DNA from: Helicobacter cinaedi CCUG 18818 = ATCC BAA-847
GTDB taxonomy: Bacteria; Campylobacterota; Campylobacteria; Campylobacterales; Helicobacteraceae
Length of the DNA stretch: 64,000 bases
Direction: 5' to 3'
Assembly: GCF_000155475.1 (NCBI RefSeq)
Contig: NZ_DS990391.1
Location: 114,518 to 178,517 of the forward strand
How positions within the stretch are numbered: the stretch's first letter is position 1; each line of letters starts with the position of its first letter. This document shows positions 46,783-55,329 of the stretch, one piece after another. The notes below the pieces were generated by a model. That model did not search any database and was not told the DNA's origin. It saw nothing but the letters and a program-made list of their open reading frames with translations. Made by a program: the position numbers and the translations under genes.

Positions 46783-47769
46783 TTAATCCCTCTCATCGTT
46801 GGGATATTGAGAATTATGGAGATATTTAGAAAGTCGCTCTTGCTTTTGCTCTAAGAGCTTGGCAAATTGATCATCAAAATGCAGTTGCTCTGCTGTGCTA
46901 ATACTCTGCGGGATAGGATAACGATCAATAAGTGTTGTGCTTGTTGCACCAATGAGTATCAAATACCGATAGCCATTAGATTCTATAGTTAGGATTCTGT
47001 GTTTTGAATCTAAATTTTTCTGTGAAACAACCTCAATTTTCGTTGGGTCAAAGACTTCCTGCTTTTGGGCAAAAGATGAAAAATATCCGCCAAAACTCCT
47101 TTTTGCCCCTACCCTATTGCTCCCTGCTTTATTGCCGCCTTTAGCAGCAACATACCGCTTCACATAAAATAGCACAAACACAAGGGCTGCCATAACAAGC
47201 AAAACAGCCACATACCGCCAAGTATCAATCCCCATATCCGTTTTGAAAGCAAGGGGATTTTGTGAATCTACCGCTTGAGATGAAGTATTTTGAGAGGGTT
47301 GAGTTTGAGCTGTGGGGGCTTGTGTATTTTGACTAGATTTTATCTCAAGGTTTGGAATCTTATGTATCGTTTGGGGCGTTTGCAAAAGTGTGTCAAGCTC
47401 ACTTTTTGGAGCTTCTATCTTGTTTAGCACCACTTTAATGGCCTTACTTGATTTGCTGACATTTACGCCAATCACACGCACATCGCCAACACCTATGACA
47501 TACAAATCATTTTGGATATTAAAGACCTGCACTTCACTGATAAAGGAATTTTTCAGGCTTTGATTTTTTGATTTTGCTTGAAGATTTGGAAATATCACGC
47601 CTTTATAGCCATCTTGCTCAGTTAGACGCGGGGAGTTTTCATAGCTAGATTCTAAATAAAGCAGCACTTCAACGCTATCTTGCTTTTGTGAAAACTCAAT
47701 CCCTGCTACATTAGAATCTGCCCCATACAAGGAAGCAAAACACAGCAACACAAAGGCAAATATTCTCAT
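46783..47769 (-). CDS. fliO: Flagellar export protein FliO
   Basis: The protein has 328 residues with a signal peptide (MRIFAFVLLCFASLYGA). A periplasmic domain follows, then a Gln/Thr/Ser-rich linker. One membrane helix lies near residue 185 (YVAVLLVMAALVFVLFYVKR), with a Lys/Gly-rich cytoplasmic stretch and a C-terminal domain (NGYRYLILIGATSTTLIDRY). Helicobacter FliO (HP0583) has this unusual long form and the same neighbours. It acts in assembly of the flagellar type III export gate. The identification rests on synteny and layout. Confidence 0.75.
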   Translation of the reverse strand: MRIFAFVLLCFASLYGADSNVAGIEFSQKQDSVEVLLYLESSYENSPRLTEQDGYKGVIFPNLQAKSKNQSLKNSFISEVQVFNIQNDLYVIGVGDVRVIGVNVSKSSKAIKVVLNKIEAPKSELDTLLQTPQTIHKIPNLEIKSSQNTQAPTAQTQPSQNTSSQAVDSQNPLAFKTDMGIDTWRYVAVLLVMAALVFVLFYVKRYVAAKGGNKAGSNRVGAKRSFGGYFSSFAQKQEVFDPTKIEVVSQKNLDSKHRILTIESNGYRYLILIGATSTTLIDRYPIPQSISTAEQLHFDDQFAKLLEQKQERLSKYLHNSQYPNDERD

Positions 47770-47800
47770 TTTATTCCATCAGTTTTATTCTCTTAGATTC

Positions 47801-48151
47801 TTACTTCTCACGCGTCAAATAATACACAATCGCATTAGAATCTAAAATCTCATTGATACGAATAGCAAGATTACGCTCATACACCATAACTTCACCCTTG
47901 CCAATCACACGACCATTGATAAAAGTCTCTATACTCTCCCCCGCTGGTTTGCCAAGATCTATAATAGAGCCTTTCTCAAACCGCAGAATTTCACCCAAAG
48001 CGATTTTTGTATTACCAAGCTCGGCATTAAAAATCACTTCCATATCAAGCAAACCGGTATAGTTTTTCATCATATCTTCAAGATATGTCGCAAGTTCAAT
48101 TTCCTTTGCGGAGTGAATCCGTTGTTTGTCTAAGATACTCTCTCCTGCCAT
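47801..48151 (-). CDS. fliN: Flagellar motor switch protein FliN
   Basis: FliN is a C-ring component that binds CheY-P and FliH. The protein has 116 residues with one SpoA domain: LDMEVIFNAELGNTKIALGE, SIIDLGKPAGESIETFINGR and GKGEVMVYERNLAIRINEIL. Its N-terminal region is short. It stands between the CheX-like gene upstream and fliO downstream on the minus strand, as in H. pylori. Confidence 0.93.
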   Translation of the reverse strand: MAGESILDKQRIHSAKEIELATYLEDMMKNYTGLLDMEVIFNAELGNTKIALGEILRFEKGSIIDLGKPAGESIETFINGRVIGKGEVMVYERNLAIRINEILDSNAIVYYLTREK

Positions 48152-48212
48152 TTATGCCCCCTGATACAATCCTAACATACCTAAAGTCCCAACATCACTA
48201 ATCATTTGATGT

Positions 48213-48617
48213 CTAATGCACTCTCCGCATATAAATGCTACATCGCCCCTGCTTTAATCTAAAATGCAATCCGTGATCGTAGTTTTTAATCAAGCGATGT
48301 CCCAAATACTCGGGTGTTGAGATATTAAAATGCTTACCAAGCTCCTGTGTCATCACTTTTGCCCTACCCACGACAAGATTAGCAAGTTCCTTTGCCATAT
48401 CTTCCAAAGCTTGTTCGCTTGGATTCTCTTCACCCAAAAAATCCACACAAAAAATCCGCAAAAATGCCTTATTAAAAAGCAAAAACACATCATTATGTGC
48501 ACCTACCATACTAATCCTGCTCAAATATCCCCTTTTAAGCGGCATAATAGAATCATGCGGGGTTTTACTAATGCTCTTTTGCACGACATCAAAAAAGCTA
48601 TTATGAATAATATCCAT
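48213..48617 (-). CDS. CheX-like chemotaxis protein
   Basis: The protein has 134 residues. It resembles the CheX/CheC-type CheY-phosphatase fold, with helix EQALEDMAKELANLVVGRAK (the E-x2-N-like pattern of the active helix) and paired beta strands. Some residues fit poorly, so the assignment is tentative. The gene lies just upstream of fliN, a place that suits a C-ring or CheY-phosphatase role. Confidence 0.55.
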   Translation of the reverse strand: MDIIHNSFFDVVQKSISKTPHDSIMPLKRGYLSRISMVGAHNDVFLLFNKAFLRIFCVDFLGEENPSEQALEDMAKELANLVVGRAKVMTQELGKHFNISTPEYLGHRLIKNYDHGLHFRLKQGRCSIYMRRVH

Positions 48618-48684
48618 TACAGCACCTTTAAGTTTTGATTTTGCGTATTATACTACATTTTTTGGCTACACATTTTTAAACTTT

Positions 48685-49356
48685 TCAACTTGGCTTAAAA
48701 TTGCTTTTATTTTGACAATATGCATTGACAAAGCACTCTTCACAAAGGGGTTTTAACGCCTTACAAGTATATCGCCCAAAAAGCACAAAAGCTTGATGAA
48801 GCACTGAAAGATCTGTTTTAAGCAGAGCTGTTAGCTCCTTTTCAGTCTCAATAGCACTTCTAGCCCCACTTAGTCCTAAACGATGAGACACACGAAAGAC
48901 GTGCGTATCAACTGCCATATAATTTTGCTCAAAAAATTCTATCAGCACGACATTAGCCGTCTTTTGCCCTACACCTGTTAAAGTCTTTAACTCCTCTTGC
49001 GTGGTTGGAATCTCCCCATTAAACTCGCTCATTACCTGATTTGCCATACTGACAAGGTGCTTTGCCTTGTTATTGAAAAACGAAACAGATTGGATAAATT
49101 CTTTTACATCTGCAAGGGAGGCTTGGGATAGAGCCTTGACATTAGGATAGGCTCTAAAAAGAGCAGGGGTTACAAGATTAACGCGTTTATCCGTGCATTG
49201 GGCTGACAACATAACACACACGAGCAGTTCATACAAATTATGATACACAAGCTCTGTTTTAGCATTTTTGTAATGTTCTAAAAACAAAGCCTTAATAATG
49301 GGAATGTTTTTCTTTTTTGCTTTTTTAAAACTTGGTTTTGGGTTAGGCTTAGGCAT
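48685..49356 (-). CDS. nth: Endonuclease III (DNA glycosylase/AP lyase)
   Basis: Nth removes oxidised pyrimidines in base-excision repair. The protein has 223 residues. The helix-hairpin-helix LKTLTGVGQKTANVVLIEFF holds the catalytic Lys, and VDTHVFRVSHRLGL holds the Asp. The four [4Fe-4S] cysteines are in CKALKPLCEECFVNAYC. The N-terminal 15 residues are Lys-rich (PKPSFKKAKKKN). Confidence 0.95.
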   Translation of the reverse strand: MPKPNPKPSFKKAKKKNIPIIKALFLEHYKNAKTELVYHNLYELLVCVMLSAQCTDKRVNLVTPALFRAYPNVKALSQASLADVKEFIQSVSFFNNKAKHLVSMANQVMSEFNGEIPTTQEELKTLTGVGQKTANVVLIEFFEQNYMAVDTHVFRVSHRLGLSGARSAIETEKELTALLKTDLSVLHQAFVLFGRYTCKALKPLCEECFVNAYCQNKSNFKPS

Positions 49357-49363
49357 TTAAATC

Positions 49364-49597
49364 CTAAGATTCTAAAGGTTCAACAATAATGCTCTTTGCC
49401 TCTACATCTCGCAAAGCTATCTGCGTGCCTTCCACTATCACTGCTACTGCTAAACGCCTGATAGAGTGGCTCACCACGCGACACACCTTGTCTTTTACAA
49501 TCCCAAAAGACATAAATCTATTTTTTAACGCATTATCTTGCGTTTCAAAAGCCACAATTTTACACTGCTTACCCACATCACAATCATAAAGTGTCAT
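49364..49597 (-). CDS. FeoA-domain protein
   Basis: A single SH3-like FeoA domain of 77 residues: LYDCDVGKQCKIVAFETQDN, RFMSFGIVKDKVCRVVSHS and QIALRDVEAKSIIVEPLE. FeoA helps the FeoB ferrous-iron transporter, but no feoB is adjacent, so a regulatory or stand-alone use is possible. It is 7 bases upstream of nth. Confidence 0.85.
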   Translation of the reverse strand: MTLYDCDVGKQCKIVAFETQDNALKNRFMSFGIVKDKVCRVVSHSIRRLAVAVIVEGTQIALRDVEAKSIIVEPLES

Positions 49598-49662
49598 TTT
49601 GCCATATTCCTTATTTTTTATTTTGGCGATTATAGCTCAATTTTAGATAACAAGACTGATTT

Positions 49663-52600
49663 TTATCTTATCAACTCATCTTTGGCAGATTCTATTTTAG
49701 GATTTTTCCTTCTCATATTCCTTTCATTCTCTTGCAAGTCTTGTTGTGGGAGATTTGGCTCTATATCTTTATCATATTCTGTCTCATTAGCCTCTTGTGT
49801 TGGCTCTATCGTGTCTTGCTGCTGCATCTGCTCTATCATAGGATTTGACATAGAATCTTGTGCTTCTTGTTGCTCTTTTGTCTCTTTAGGCTTTGGCTCG
49901 GCGACATTTTTATCAATAGCATCAGCCAAGCCGCTTAAAAGATTATCCACCGGCTCTAAGATTCTACCCACCATTTCAAATGGACTAAGTAAAATATCCT
50001 TTGCCACACTCACTTCACTTTTTGGCTTCTCAAGTGTGCCTTTCATCACAATCCCGGTTGTAAATTTCCCATCACTTCCCAAAATCACATAATCAACAAG
50101 CGGGATCTTATCAATAATGGATGCCAAAGTCTTAAGCGTTGAAGCTTTGAGAACAATATCAAGCTCCTGATTTTTAAGATTGACTAATCCCCCACCCTCC
50201 ACATCAATAGAACTTCCAACTAGATTAATATTTTCAAGCACCAAAAATTGATCATTAATGACAAAATCCACCTTGCCATTTTTGACCTCATAGCCCTCTG
50301 CTCCAAGTCCGGGTTTGCGGAATGTCAGCAATGCCGGGATTGTATCAATGAGTGCGAGAACATTTTGCACAATGGCTAAGTCTCTATAAATCGTATTTTG
50401 CATACTGATTTCACCTTTTAACGCTCCCTCGTCATATATACCCTTAAAGTTAAACAACCCGCCTTTAAAAATCTCTCTCCCCCACACGCGATTTAAAAAC
50501 GCTGCACTAAAATTACTCAAACGCAAATTCGCACGAGAATACGCCATATCCACATTTGCCACACCATTACCATAAGTAACATCAGCCCGAATCACGCCAT
50601 CGCGTATAGATACAGACGCCACATCTGAAGGGATAACATAACCACTCAAATAAAAATCCATATCCTTTGCTTCAAGGTATGTGATATGAGGTGAAATCTT
50701 ATGCTCCCTTTCATATCGCTGCTTGGCTTTGATAAATGCCTCTTGTTCCGCCCTCTGTGCTGGAGTGAGTTTTTCTGTAGATTCACTTTCTTTATTAAGC
50801 TCCGCAAGGATAGGAATCTTACTTGAAAACACCTCATCAATCCGCAAATTATAGCCATCAAGAATAATTTTACTAATGTTGCCATCTTTGACAAATAAAA
50901 ACTTCTTGTTTTTTGAGCTTATGCGGATTCCTTTTTTATCAATCACACCTTCTAAAAAATACCGACTAAGTTTTTTAGCGTCTTTATCATACAGCGGATA
51001 CTCAAGGTTACTCACCTCGCCACTTAAACTAAAGCTTTCAAAATCACTACTTTGGAGCTTAAGATTCCCACTTGGGATTCCAAAATACTGCAAAATAGGT
51101 GAGTAGGGATAAATCTTTGCAATATCACTAAGTTCAAAGACATTGAGCTTATCATTAAGAATAATATTAATGGCAAAATCGGGTAAAGTGATGATTTTTT
51201 CCTTGCCACCAAGATATCCATCTATTGTAATTTTTGGCATTTGTTTGGGATTTATTTTTACAATCTCTTCGCTAAAGCCTTTTTGAGATTCCTCATAAAT
51301 GGCTTGAATAATGCGTTTTGTCAGCTCATCGCTATCTTTTGGGATAACAGGTGGTGTGGAGCTTTGCGACAGGGCTTGTGAAGTCAATGCAAATGCGTCA
51401 ATAGCTAAATCCCCTTGGAGTTTAGAGCTTTTAAGATTCCACATCATATTAAGTGTGCCTTTAACACTCTTGGCATAATTTACCTTTGTGTTTAGAATCT
51501 GTATATAGGCTTTTTCAGGCGTATTTGTGAGATTAAGATTAAGATTATTCACACTAAGTGGAAAACTCCCTAGATTCAAAGTTGTTTGCGGGGCATTGAT
51601 ATTGCCATTAAGAGAGACTTGCGTGTGTTTATTTTTATTCTCTATATTTATATCAAGATTCACACGCAGTTTAGAATCCGCACTCCGTAGTGGCACACTC
51701 ACACCATACACCTGCAACAAATCATTTAAATCATCACTCATCATCGCATTTTGAGAGCGGATAGCTATTTTGACACTAAGAGGTGGGGTGAAAACATTGC
51801 TGATTTTGACTTCCGAGCCATCAAGCTTGATATTTGTAAAAAATGGATCTTTAAGCAAAAAGGTGAGATTCTCATCTCGCATATATAAAATGATACGCGT
51901 CGCTTCAATAGGCTTAATATGCGGAGCGAGATAGACTTTTGGTGCTTCTATGGCTAAATCAAGTGCGAGCGTTTTTTGAAGTTTGGTAAAAAACTGCCCA
52001 TCAAGTGTGCTTTGGAATCTTAATGAGTGGAGCTTTAGCACATCATATTTAATGTTTTTAAAAAGCCAATCATTCAGTGCTTTTATCTTTAGCTTTTCCA
52101 CATAAGGCTTAATAGCGTCAAGATTGTAAAGATGAGAAGTTGAAGCCTCTAAGTCAATTTTATAAAAATCTGTAATGCTCCGCACATATAATGTCGGCTG
52201 ATCTAGTGGCGGCTCCACTTCTTCATCGCTTGTTTGAGTATCACTTATTTGATTTGGAGCTTTTGGCTTTTTAGGCTTTGGTGTGGGCTGCTTGATTGGC
52301 TCTTTTGGCGAGATAGCTATATCCATTTCAAGTGTTTTTTTCAAAGATTGATATACAAATTTCCCTTGCACCTGCAAACCAAGACTTAGAATCTCAAGCT
52401 CGTGGATAAGCAACTCTGTATCTTTGTTACTTTCCTCTACATCAAAATACGCTAAAAACTCCGGAGCATTGATTCTATACTCGTGTCCGTCATAATGCAC
52501 ACTCCGCTTTTGCTCATCGGCAAAAACGACATTTTCAATATCAAGCTTCTCAAAATATGAGATGACAAATAAAAACTTTTTAATCCACCCAAGTATATCT

Positions 52601-52869
52601 TTAGGATCTAAGGGCGTATCATCATCTGTGCTTTGTTTGTCTTGTTTCTGCAAGGCAGAGATGTCAAGTTTTTCAATATTTAAAATCAGCTTGTTATTTA
52701 ATCTAAGATACAATCCCTCAACTTGAATTTGTCCAAAACTGATAGAAGGGCTGTAAATGCCATTAGATAGAGTTTTATATCCCATCAGAGAAAGTGTAAG
52801 TAAAATGCCCAAAAAAACGACAATACTCACAATATGTTTTGATCTTTTTTTCATCATCGCCATAACCAT
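49663..52869 (-). CDS. AsmA-like/DUF3971-type long periplasmic protein
   Basis: The protein has 1068 residues. One N-terminal membrane anchor (HIVSIVVFLGILLTLSLMGY) is followed by a very long beta-rich periplasmic region and the AsmA-like C-terminal signature (GGGLVNLKNQELDIVLKAST; LPSPFEM-type LLSPFEMVGRILEP). A Gln/Glu-rich tail ends it. Such AsmA/YhdP/TamB-type proteins bridge inner and outer membranes and are linked to phospholipid transport. Several ATG codons open the gene (52869, 52863, 52857, 52854) without a clear ribosome site. Any of them overlaps the divergent mltG start by about 50 bases. Confidence 0.85.
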   Translation of the reverse strand: MVMAMMKKRSKHIVSIVVFLGILLTLSLMGYKTLSNGIYSPSISFGQIQVEGLYLRLNNKLILNIEKLDISALQKQDKQSTDDDTPLDPKDILGWIKKFLFVISYFEKLDIENVVFADEQKRSVHYDGHEYRINAPEFLAYFDVEESNKDTELLIHELEILSLGLQVQGKFVYQSLKKTLEMDIAISPKEPIKQPTPKPKKPKAPNQISDTQTSDEEVEPPLDQPTLYVRSITDFYKIDLEASTSHLYNLDAIKPYVEKLKIKALNDWLFKNIKYDVLKLHSLRFQSTLDGQFFTKLQKTLALDLAIEAPKVYLAPHIKPIEATRIILYMRDENLTFLLKDPFFTNIKLDGSEVKISNVFTPPLSVKIAIRSQNAMMSDDLNDLLQVYGVSVPLRSADSKLRVNLDINIENKNKHTQVSLNGNINAPQTTLNLGSFPLSVNNLNLNLTNTPEKAYIQILNTKVNYAKSVKGTLNMMWNLKSSKLQGDLAIDAFALTSQALSQSSTPPVIPKDSDELTKRIIQAIYEESQKGFSEEIVKINPKQMPKITIDGYLGGKEKIITLPDFAINIILNDKLNVFELSDIAKIYPYSPILQYFGIPSGNLKLQSSDFESFSLSGEVSNLEYPLYDKDAKKLSRYFLEGVIDKKGIRISSKNKKFLFVKDGNISKIILDGYNLRIDEVFSSKIPILAELNKESESTEKLTPAQRAEQEAFIKAKQRYEREHKISPHITYLEAKDMDFYLSGYVIPSDVASVSIRDGVIRADVTYGNGVANVDMAYSRANLRLSNFSAAFLNRVWGREIFKGGLFNFKGIYDEGALKGEISMQNTIYRDLAIVQNVLALIDTIPALLTFRKPGLGAEGYEVKNGKVDFVINDQFLVLENINLVGSSIDVEGGGLVNLKNQELDIVLKASTLKTLASIIDKIPLVDYVILGSDGKFTTGIVMKGTLEKPKSEVSVAKDILLSPFEMVGRILEPVDNLLSGLADAIDKNVAEPKPKETKEQQEAQDSMSNPMIEQMQQQDTIEPTQEANETEYDKDIEPNLPQQDLQENERNMRRKNPKIESAKDELIR

Positions 52870-53734
52870 TTTGTTTTATTTGCTTCAGCCTGTGCAAACG
52901 GAGCGGATTTTGAATCTGCCCAAAGGCTCGTTGCCCAAAATTATAACATACTTAAATGAAAATGGGGGGCATTACAACAAGCTAGATTCTCTTTTTATCC
53001 GTCTTTTGGGGCAACCACAAAGTGGGTTTATTGATATGAAAGCGGGAGTGTTACCTAAAGGGGCATTTTTCAAAGCTCTTGTCAGCTCAAAGGCAGCCAC
53101 AAAAGATGTAACGCTTATTCCGGGCGAAACGATGTATTTTTTTATCCGCATTCTTGCAGATACTTTTAATCTCTCACCCGAATCTTTGCAAGTAGCCTAT
53201 GATAAGTATTTTCCCTACCCTGACGGTATGATTTTCCCCGATACTTATAGTTTGCCTGTTGGAATAGATTCTGATGAGCTAATGAAACTTTTATATGATA
53301 TATCTATAAAACGCCACGAGCAAAACGCCATAAGACTACTTGGAGCATACAATCAAGAAGAATGGTTTAAAAATGTTAGCATTGCTTCAGTGGTGCAAAA
53401 AGAAGCTGCAAATAATCAAGAAATGCCTATTGTGGCAGCGGTTGTATTCAATCGCTTAGAAAAAAATATGCCCTTGCAAATGGACGGCTCACTTAATTAT
53501 GGGCAGTATTCACACTCTAAAGTTACGCCTGAACGCATACGCAATGATGATACGCCCTACAACACATACCGCAATAAAGGCGTCCCACCCTACCCTGCTG
53601 GAAGTGTGAGCATACAAGCCATAGAAGCCGTGCTAAAGCCCGCTCAAGTGGATTATCTCTATTTTGTGAGAGACAGAAGCACCGGAACGCATAAATTTAG
53701 CAAAACTTACGATGAACATCGCAGTCATTTTTGA
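52805..53734 (+). CDS. mltG: Endolytic murein transglycosylase MltG
   Basis: MltG cuts nascent glycan strands at the inner membrane. The protein has 309 residues from ATG 52805. A membrane helix (ILTICFDLFFIIAITILFYL) is followed by the YceG catalytic domain with IASVVQKEAANNQEMPIVAA (Glu of QKEA), LQMDGSLNYGQ and PYNTYRNKGVPPYPAGSVSI. No later start would keep the anchor, so the start must lie in the overlap with the AsmA-like gene's first codons. The longer frame from 52757 adds 16 residues with no similarity. Confidence 0.92.
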   Translation: MPKKTTILTICFDLFFIIAITILFYLLQPVQTERILNLPKGSLPKIITYLNENGGHYNKLDSLFIRLLGQPQSGFIDMKAGVLPKGAFFKALVSSKAATKDVTLIPGETMYFFIRILADTFNLSPESLQVAYDKYFPYPDGMIFPDTYSLPVGIDSDELMKLLYDISIKRHEQNAIRLLGAYNQEEWFKNVSIASVVQKEAANNQEMPIVAAVVFNRLEKNMPLQMDGSLNYGQYSHSKVTPERIRNDDTPYNTYRNKGVPPYPAGSVSIQAIEAVLKPAQVDYLYFVRDRSTGTHKFSKTYDEHRSHF

Positions 53735-53773
53735 TTTTAATTTGCTTTTAAGTTATTTTATCCCATAGTTAGC

Positions 53774-53798
53774 AAGTTAAATTTTTTTTAACTTTTTG
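53774..53798 (+). terminator. Terminator-like hairpin after mltG
   Basis: AAGTTAAA (53774-53781) pairs with TTTAACTT (53787-53794), with a T run within and after the stem. It lies 40 bases after mltG and before mdh. Confidence 0.5.
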
Positions 53799-53851
53799 TG
53801 TTTTGAGTTAAAAACCTTAAATGCAAACAAGCTCTCAAATCAAGGAAAAAG

Positions 53852-54799
53852 ATGTTTGGTAAAATTGCTATCATTGGCGGTTCCGGTAATGTCGGCTCTC
53901 ATATCGCATTTTTAGGTGCGATGAAGGGCATTGCCAAAGAAATTGCACTTTTTAGCATTGATATACCTCGTTGCAAAGGTGTGGGACTTGATATATCTCA
54001 AGCCGCAGCAGTTTTTAATATCCCTACACATATTAAAGGCTATGAATCTTATGAAGGACTAAGTGAAAGTGAAGTAGTCATCATCACTGCTGGAATCCCC
54101 CGCACTCCCAATATGACACGCGATGACCTGCTTCTAAAAAACGCACATATTATGCGAGAAGTTAGCCAAAATGTCGCCAAAATCGCACCTAATGCCTTGC
54201 TTCTTATCGTGTCAAATCCCCTTGATGCAATGTGCCTTGTGGCAAAACACGCAAGCGGATTTGATAAACAAAGGATTATAGGTATGGCAGGTGTGCTTGA
54301 TGGAGCAAGATTAGGTTATGAAAGCAAAGTGTTGTTAAATGACTTTCAAACACCAATCAAACCTTATGTGATAGGATCTCACAGCGATGATATGCTGCCA
54401 CTCTTAAGGCATTCTTTGTATGGGGCAGAAAATCTCGCAGATAGGCTAGATTTAGACTCACAACAGAATCTCATTAGAGAGACAAAAAATGGTGGGGCAA
54501 AGATTGTGAGTTACTATCAGCAAGGTTCGGCGTATTTCGCCCCAGCGAGTGCTGTTGTCAAAATGCTGGAACTTATTGCAAACCCACAAGATGAAGAAGT
54601 TGTATGTAGCGTATATATACAAGGCGAGTATGGTTTGCAGGGCATATACATTGGGCTTCCCATTAAACTTGGCAAAAAAGGAGTAGAAAAGATTGTAAAT
54701 TTGACACTAAATAAGCAGGAACAAGAGATATTAAAAATCTCCGCACAGGGCATCAAAAAACAAGTTGAGATTCTCAAAAATAACGGATTGTTAAATTAG
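53852..54799 (+). CDS. mdh: Malate dehydrogenase
   Basis: The protein has 315 residues of the LDH-like MDH type. The NAD loop IAIIGGSGNVGSHIAFLG begins the protein. Substrate Arg residues are in ITAGIPRTPNMTRDDLL near residue 85 and Asn in IVSNPLDAMCLVA. The catalytic His is in VIGSHSDDM near 180. The choice of Arg and the context point to malate. The last 121 bases and the leader that follows are duplicated in tandem. Neighbour oorDABC is also a TCA-type enzyme. Confidence 0.9.
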   Translation: MFGKIAIIGGSGNVGSHIAFLGAMKGIAKEIALFSIDIPRCKGVGLDISQAAAVFNIPTHIKGYESYEGLSESEVVIITAGIPRTPNMTRDDLLLKNAHIMREVSQNVAKIAPNALLLIVSNPLDAMCLVAKHASGFDKQRIIGMAGVLDGARLGYESKVLLNDFQTPIKPYVIGSHSDDMLPLLRHSLYGAENLADRLDLDSQQNLIRETKNGGAKIVSYYQQGSAYFAPASAVVKMLELIANPQDEEVVCSVYIQGEYGLQGIYIGLPIKLGKKGVEKIVNLTLNKQEQEILKISAQGIKKQVEILKNNGLLN

Positions 54800-55006
54800 A
54801 GAATCTAAGATTATATTGAATTCCAAAAATAAGAAAGGAAAGGAGTAGAAAAGATTGTAAATTTGACACTAAATAAGCAGGAACAAGAGATATTAAAAAT
54901 CTCCGCACAGGGCATCAAAAAACAAGTTGAGATTCTCAAAAATAACGGATTGTTAAATTAGAGAATCTAAGATTATATTGAATTCCAAAAATAAGAAAGG
55001 AAAGGA
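54677..55006. repeat. Tandem 162-bp duplication at the mdh 3' end and oorD leader
   Basis: Bases from 54677 onward recur at an offset of exactly 162 with no difference that I can see, ending near 55006. The joined units share AAAGGA as microhomology. Each unit contains the last 40 codons of mdh, its stop, and the AGAATCTAAGATTATATTGA leader with an AAGAAAGGAA ribosome-site-like end. The second mdh tail has no start codon and is inert. Confidence 0.92.
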
Positions 55007-55008
55007 AA

Positions 55009-55320
55009 ATGGGTATCAAACAAGCACCAGAGAATGTGCCGGTATGGGTTGATGAAACGCGTTGCAAAGCGTGCGATGTATGCGTATCACTTTGTCCAAG
55101 CGGTGTTTTAGGTATGAAAAAAGATGAGCACAAGATTCTAGGGAAAATTATCTCTGTGGCTTATCCGGAAAGCTGTATTGGGTGCAGGGAGTGTGAGCTA
55201 CACTGCCCAGATTTTGCTATCTTTGTAGCAAGTAAAGATGAGTATAAATTTGCCAAAGTTAGCAAAGAAGCACAAGAGCGTGCAGCAAAAATCAAAGAAA
55301 ACAAATTTATGGTGATATAA
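55009..55320 (+). CDS. oorD: 2-oxoglutarate:acceptor oxidoreductase, delta (ferredoxin) subunit
   Basis: The protein has 103 residues with two [4Fe-4S] motifs: CKACDVCVSLCPSG and CIGCRECELHCPD (Cys-x2-Cys-x2-Cys-x3-Cys-Pro). It passes electrons from OorB toward the acceptor. It is the first gene of the oorDABC operon, which replaces 2-oxoglutarate dehydrogenase in Helicobacter and Campylobacter. Its leader derives from the tandem duplication that includes the mdh tail. Confidence 0.94.
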   Translation: MGIKQAPENVPVWVDETRCKACDVCVSLCPSGVLGMKKDEHKILGKIISVAYPESCIGCRECELHCPDFAIFVASKDEYKFAKVSKEAQERAAKIKENKFMVI

Positions 55321-55329
55321 GGAGAGAAA

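Noticed and set aside
49538-50092. 184-codon + strand frame with a hydrophobic, Cys/Ser-rich product
   Set aside because: It is antisense to the Gln/Glu-rich tail of the AsmA-like gene; composition explained by that.
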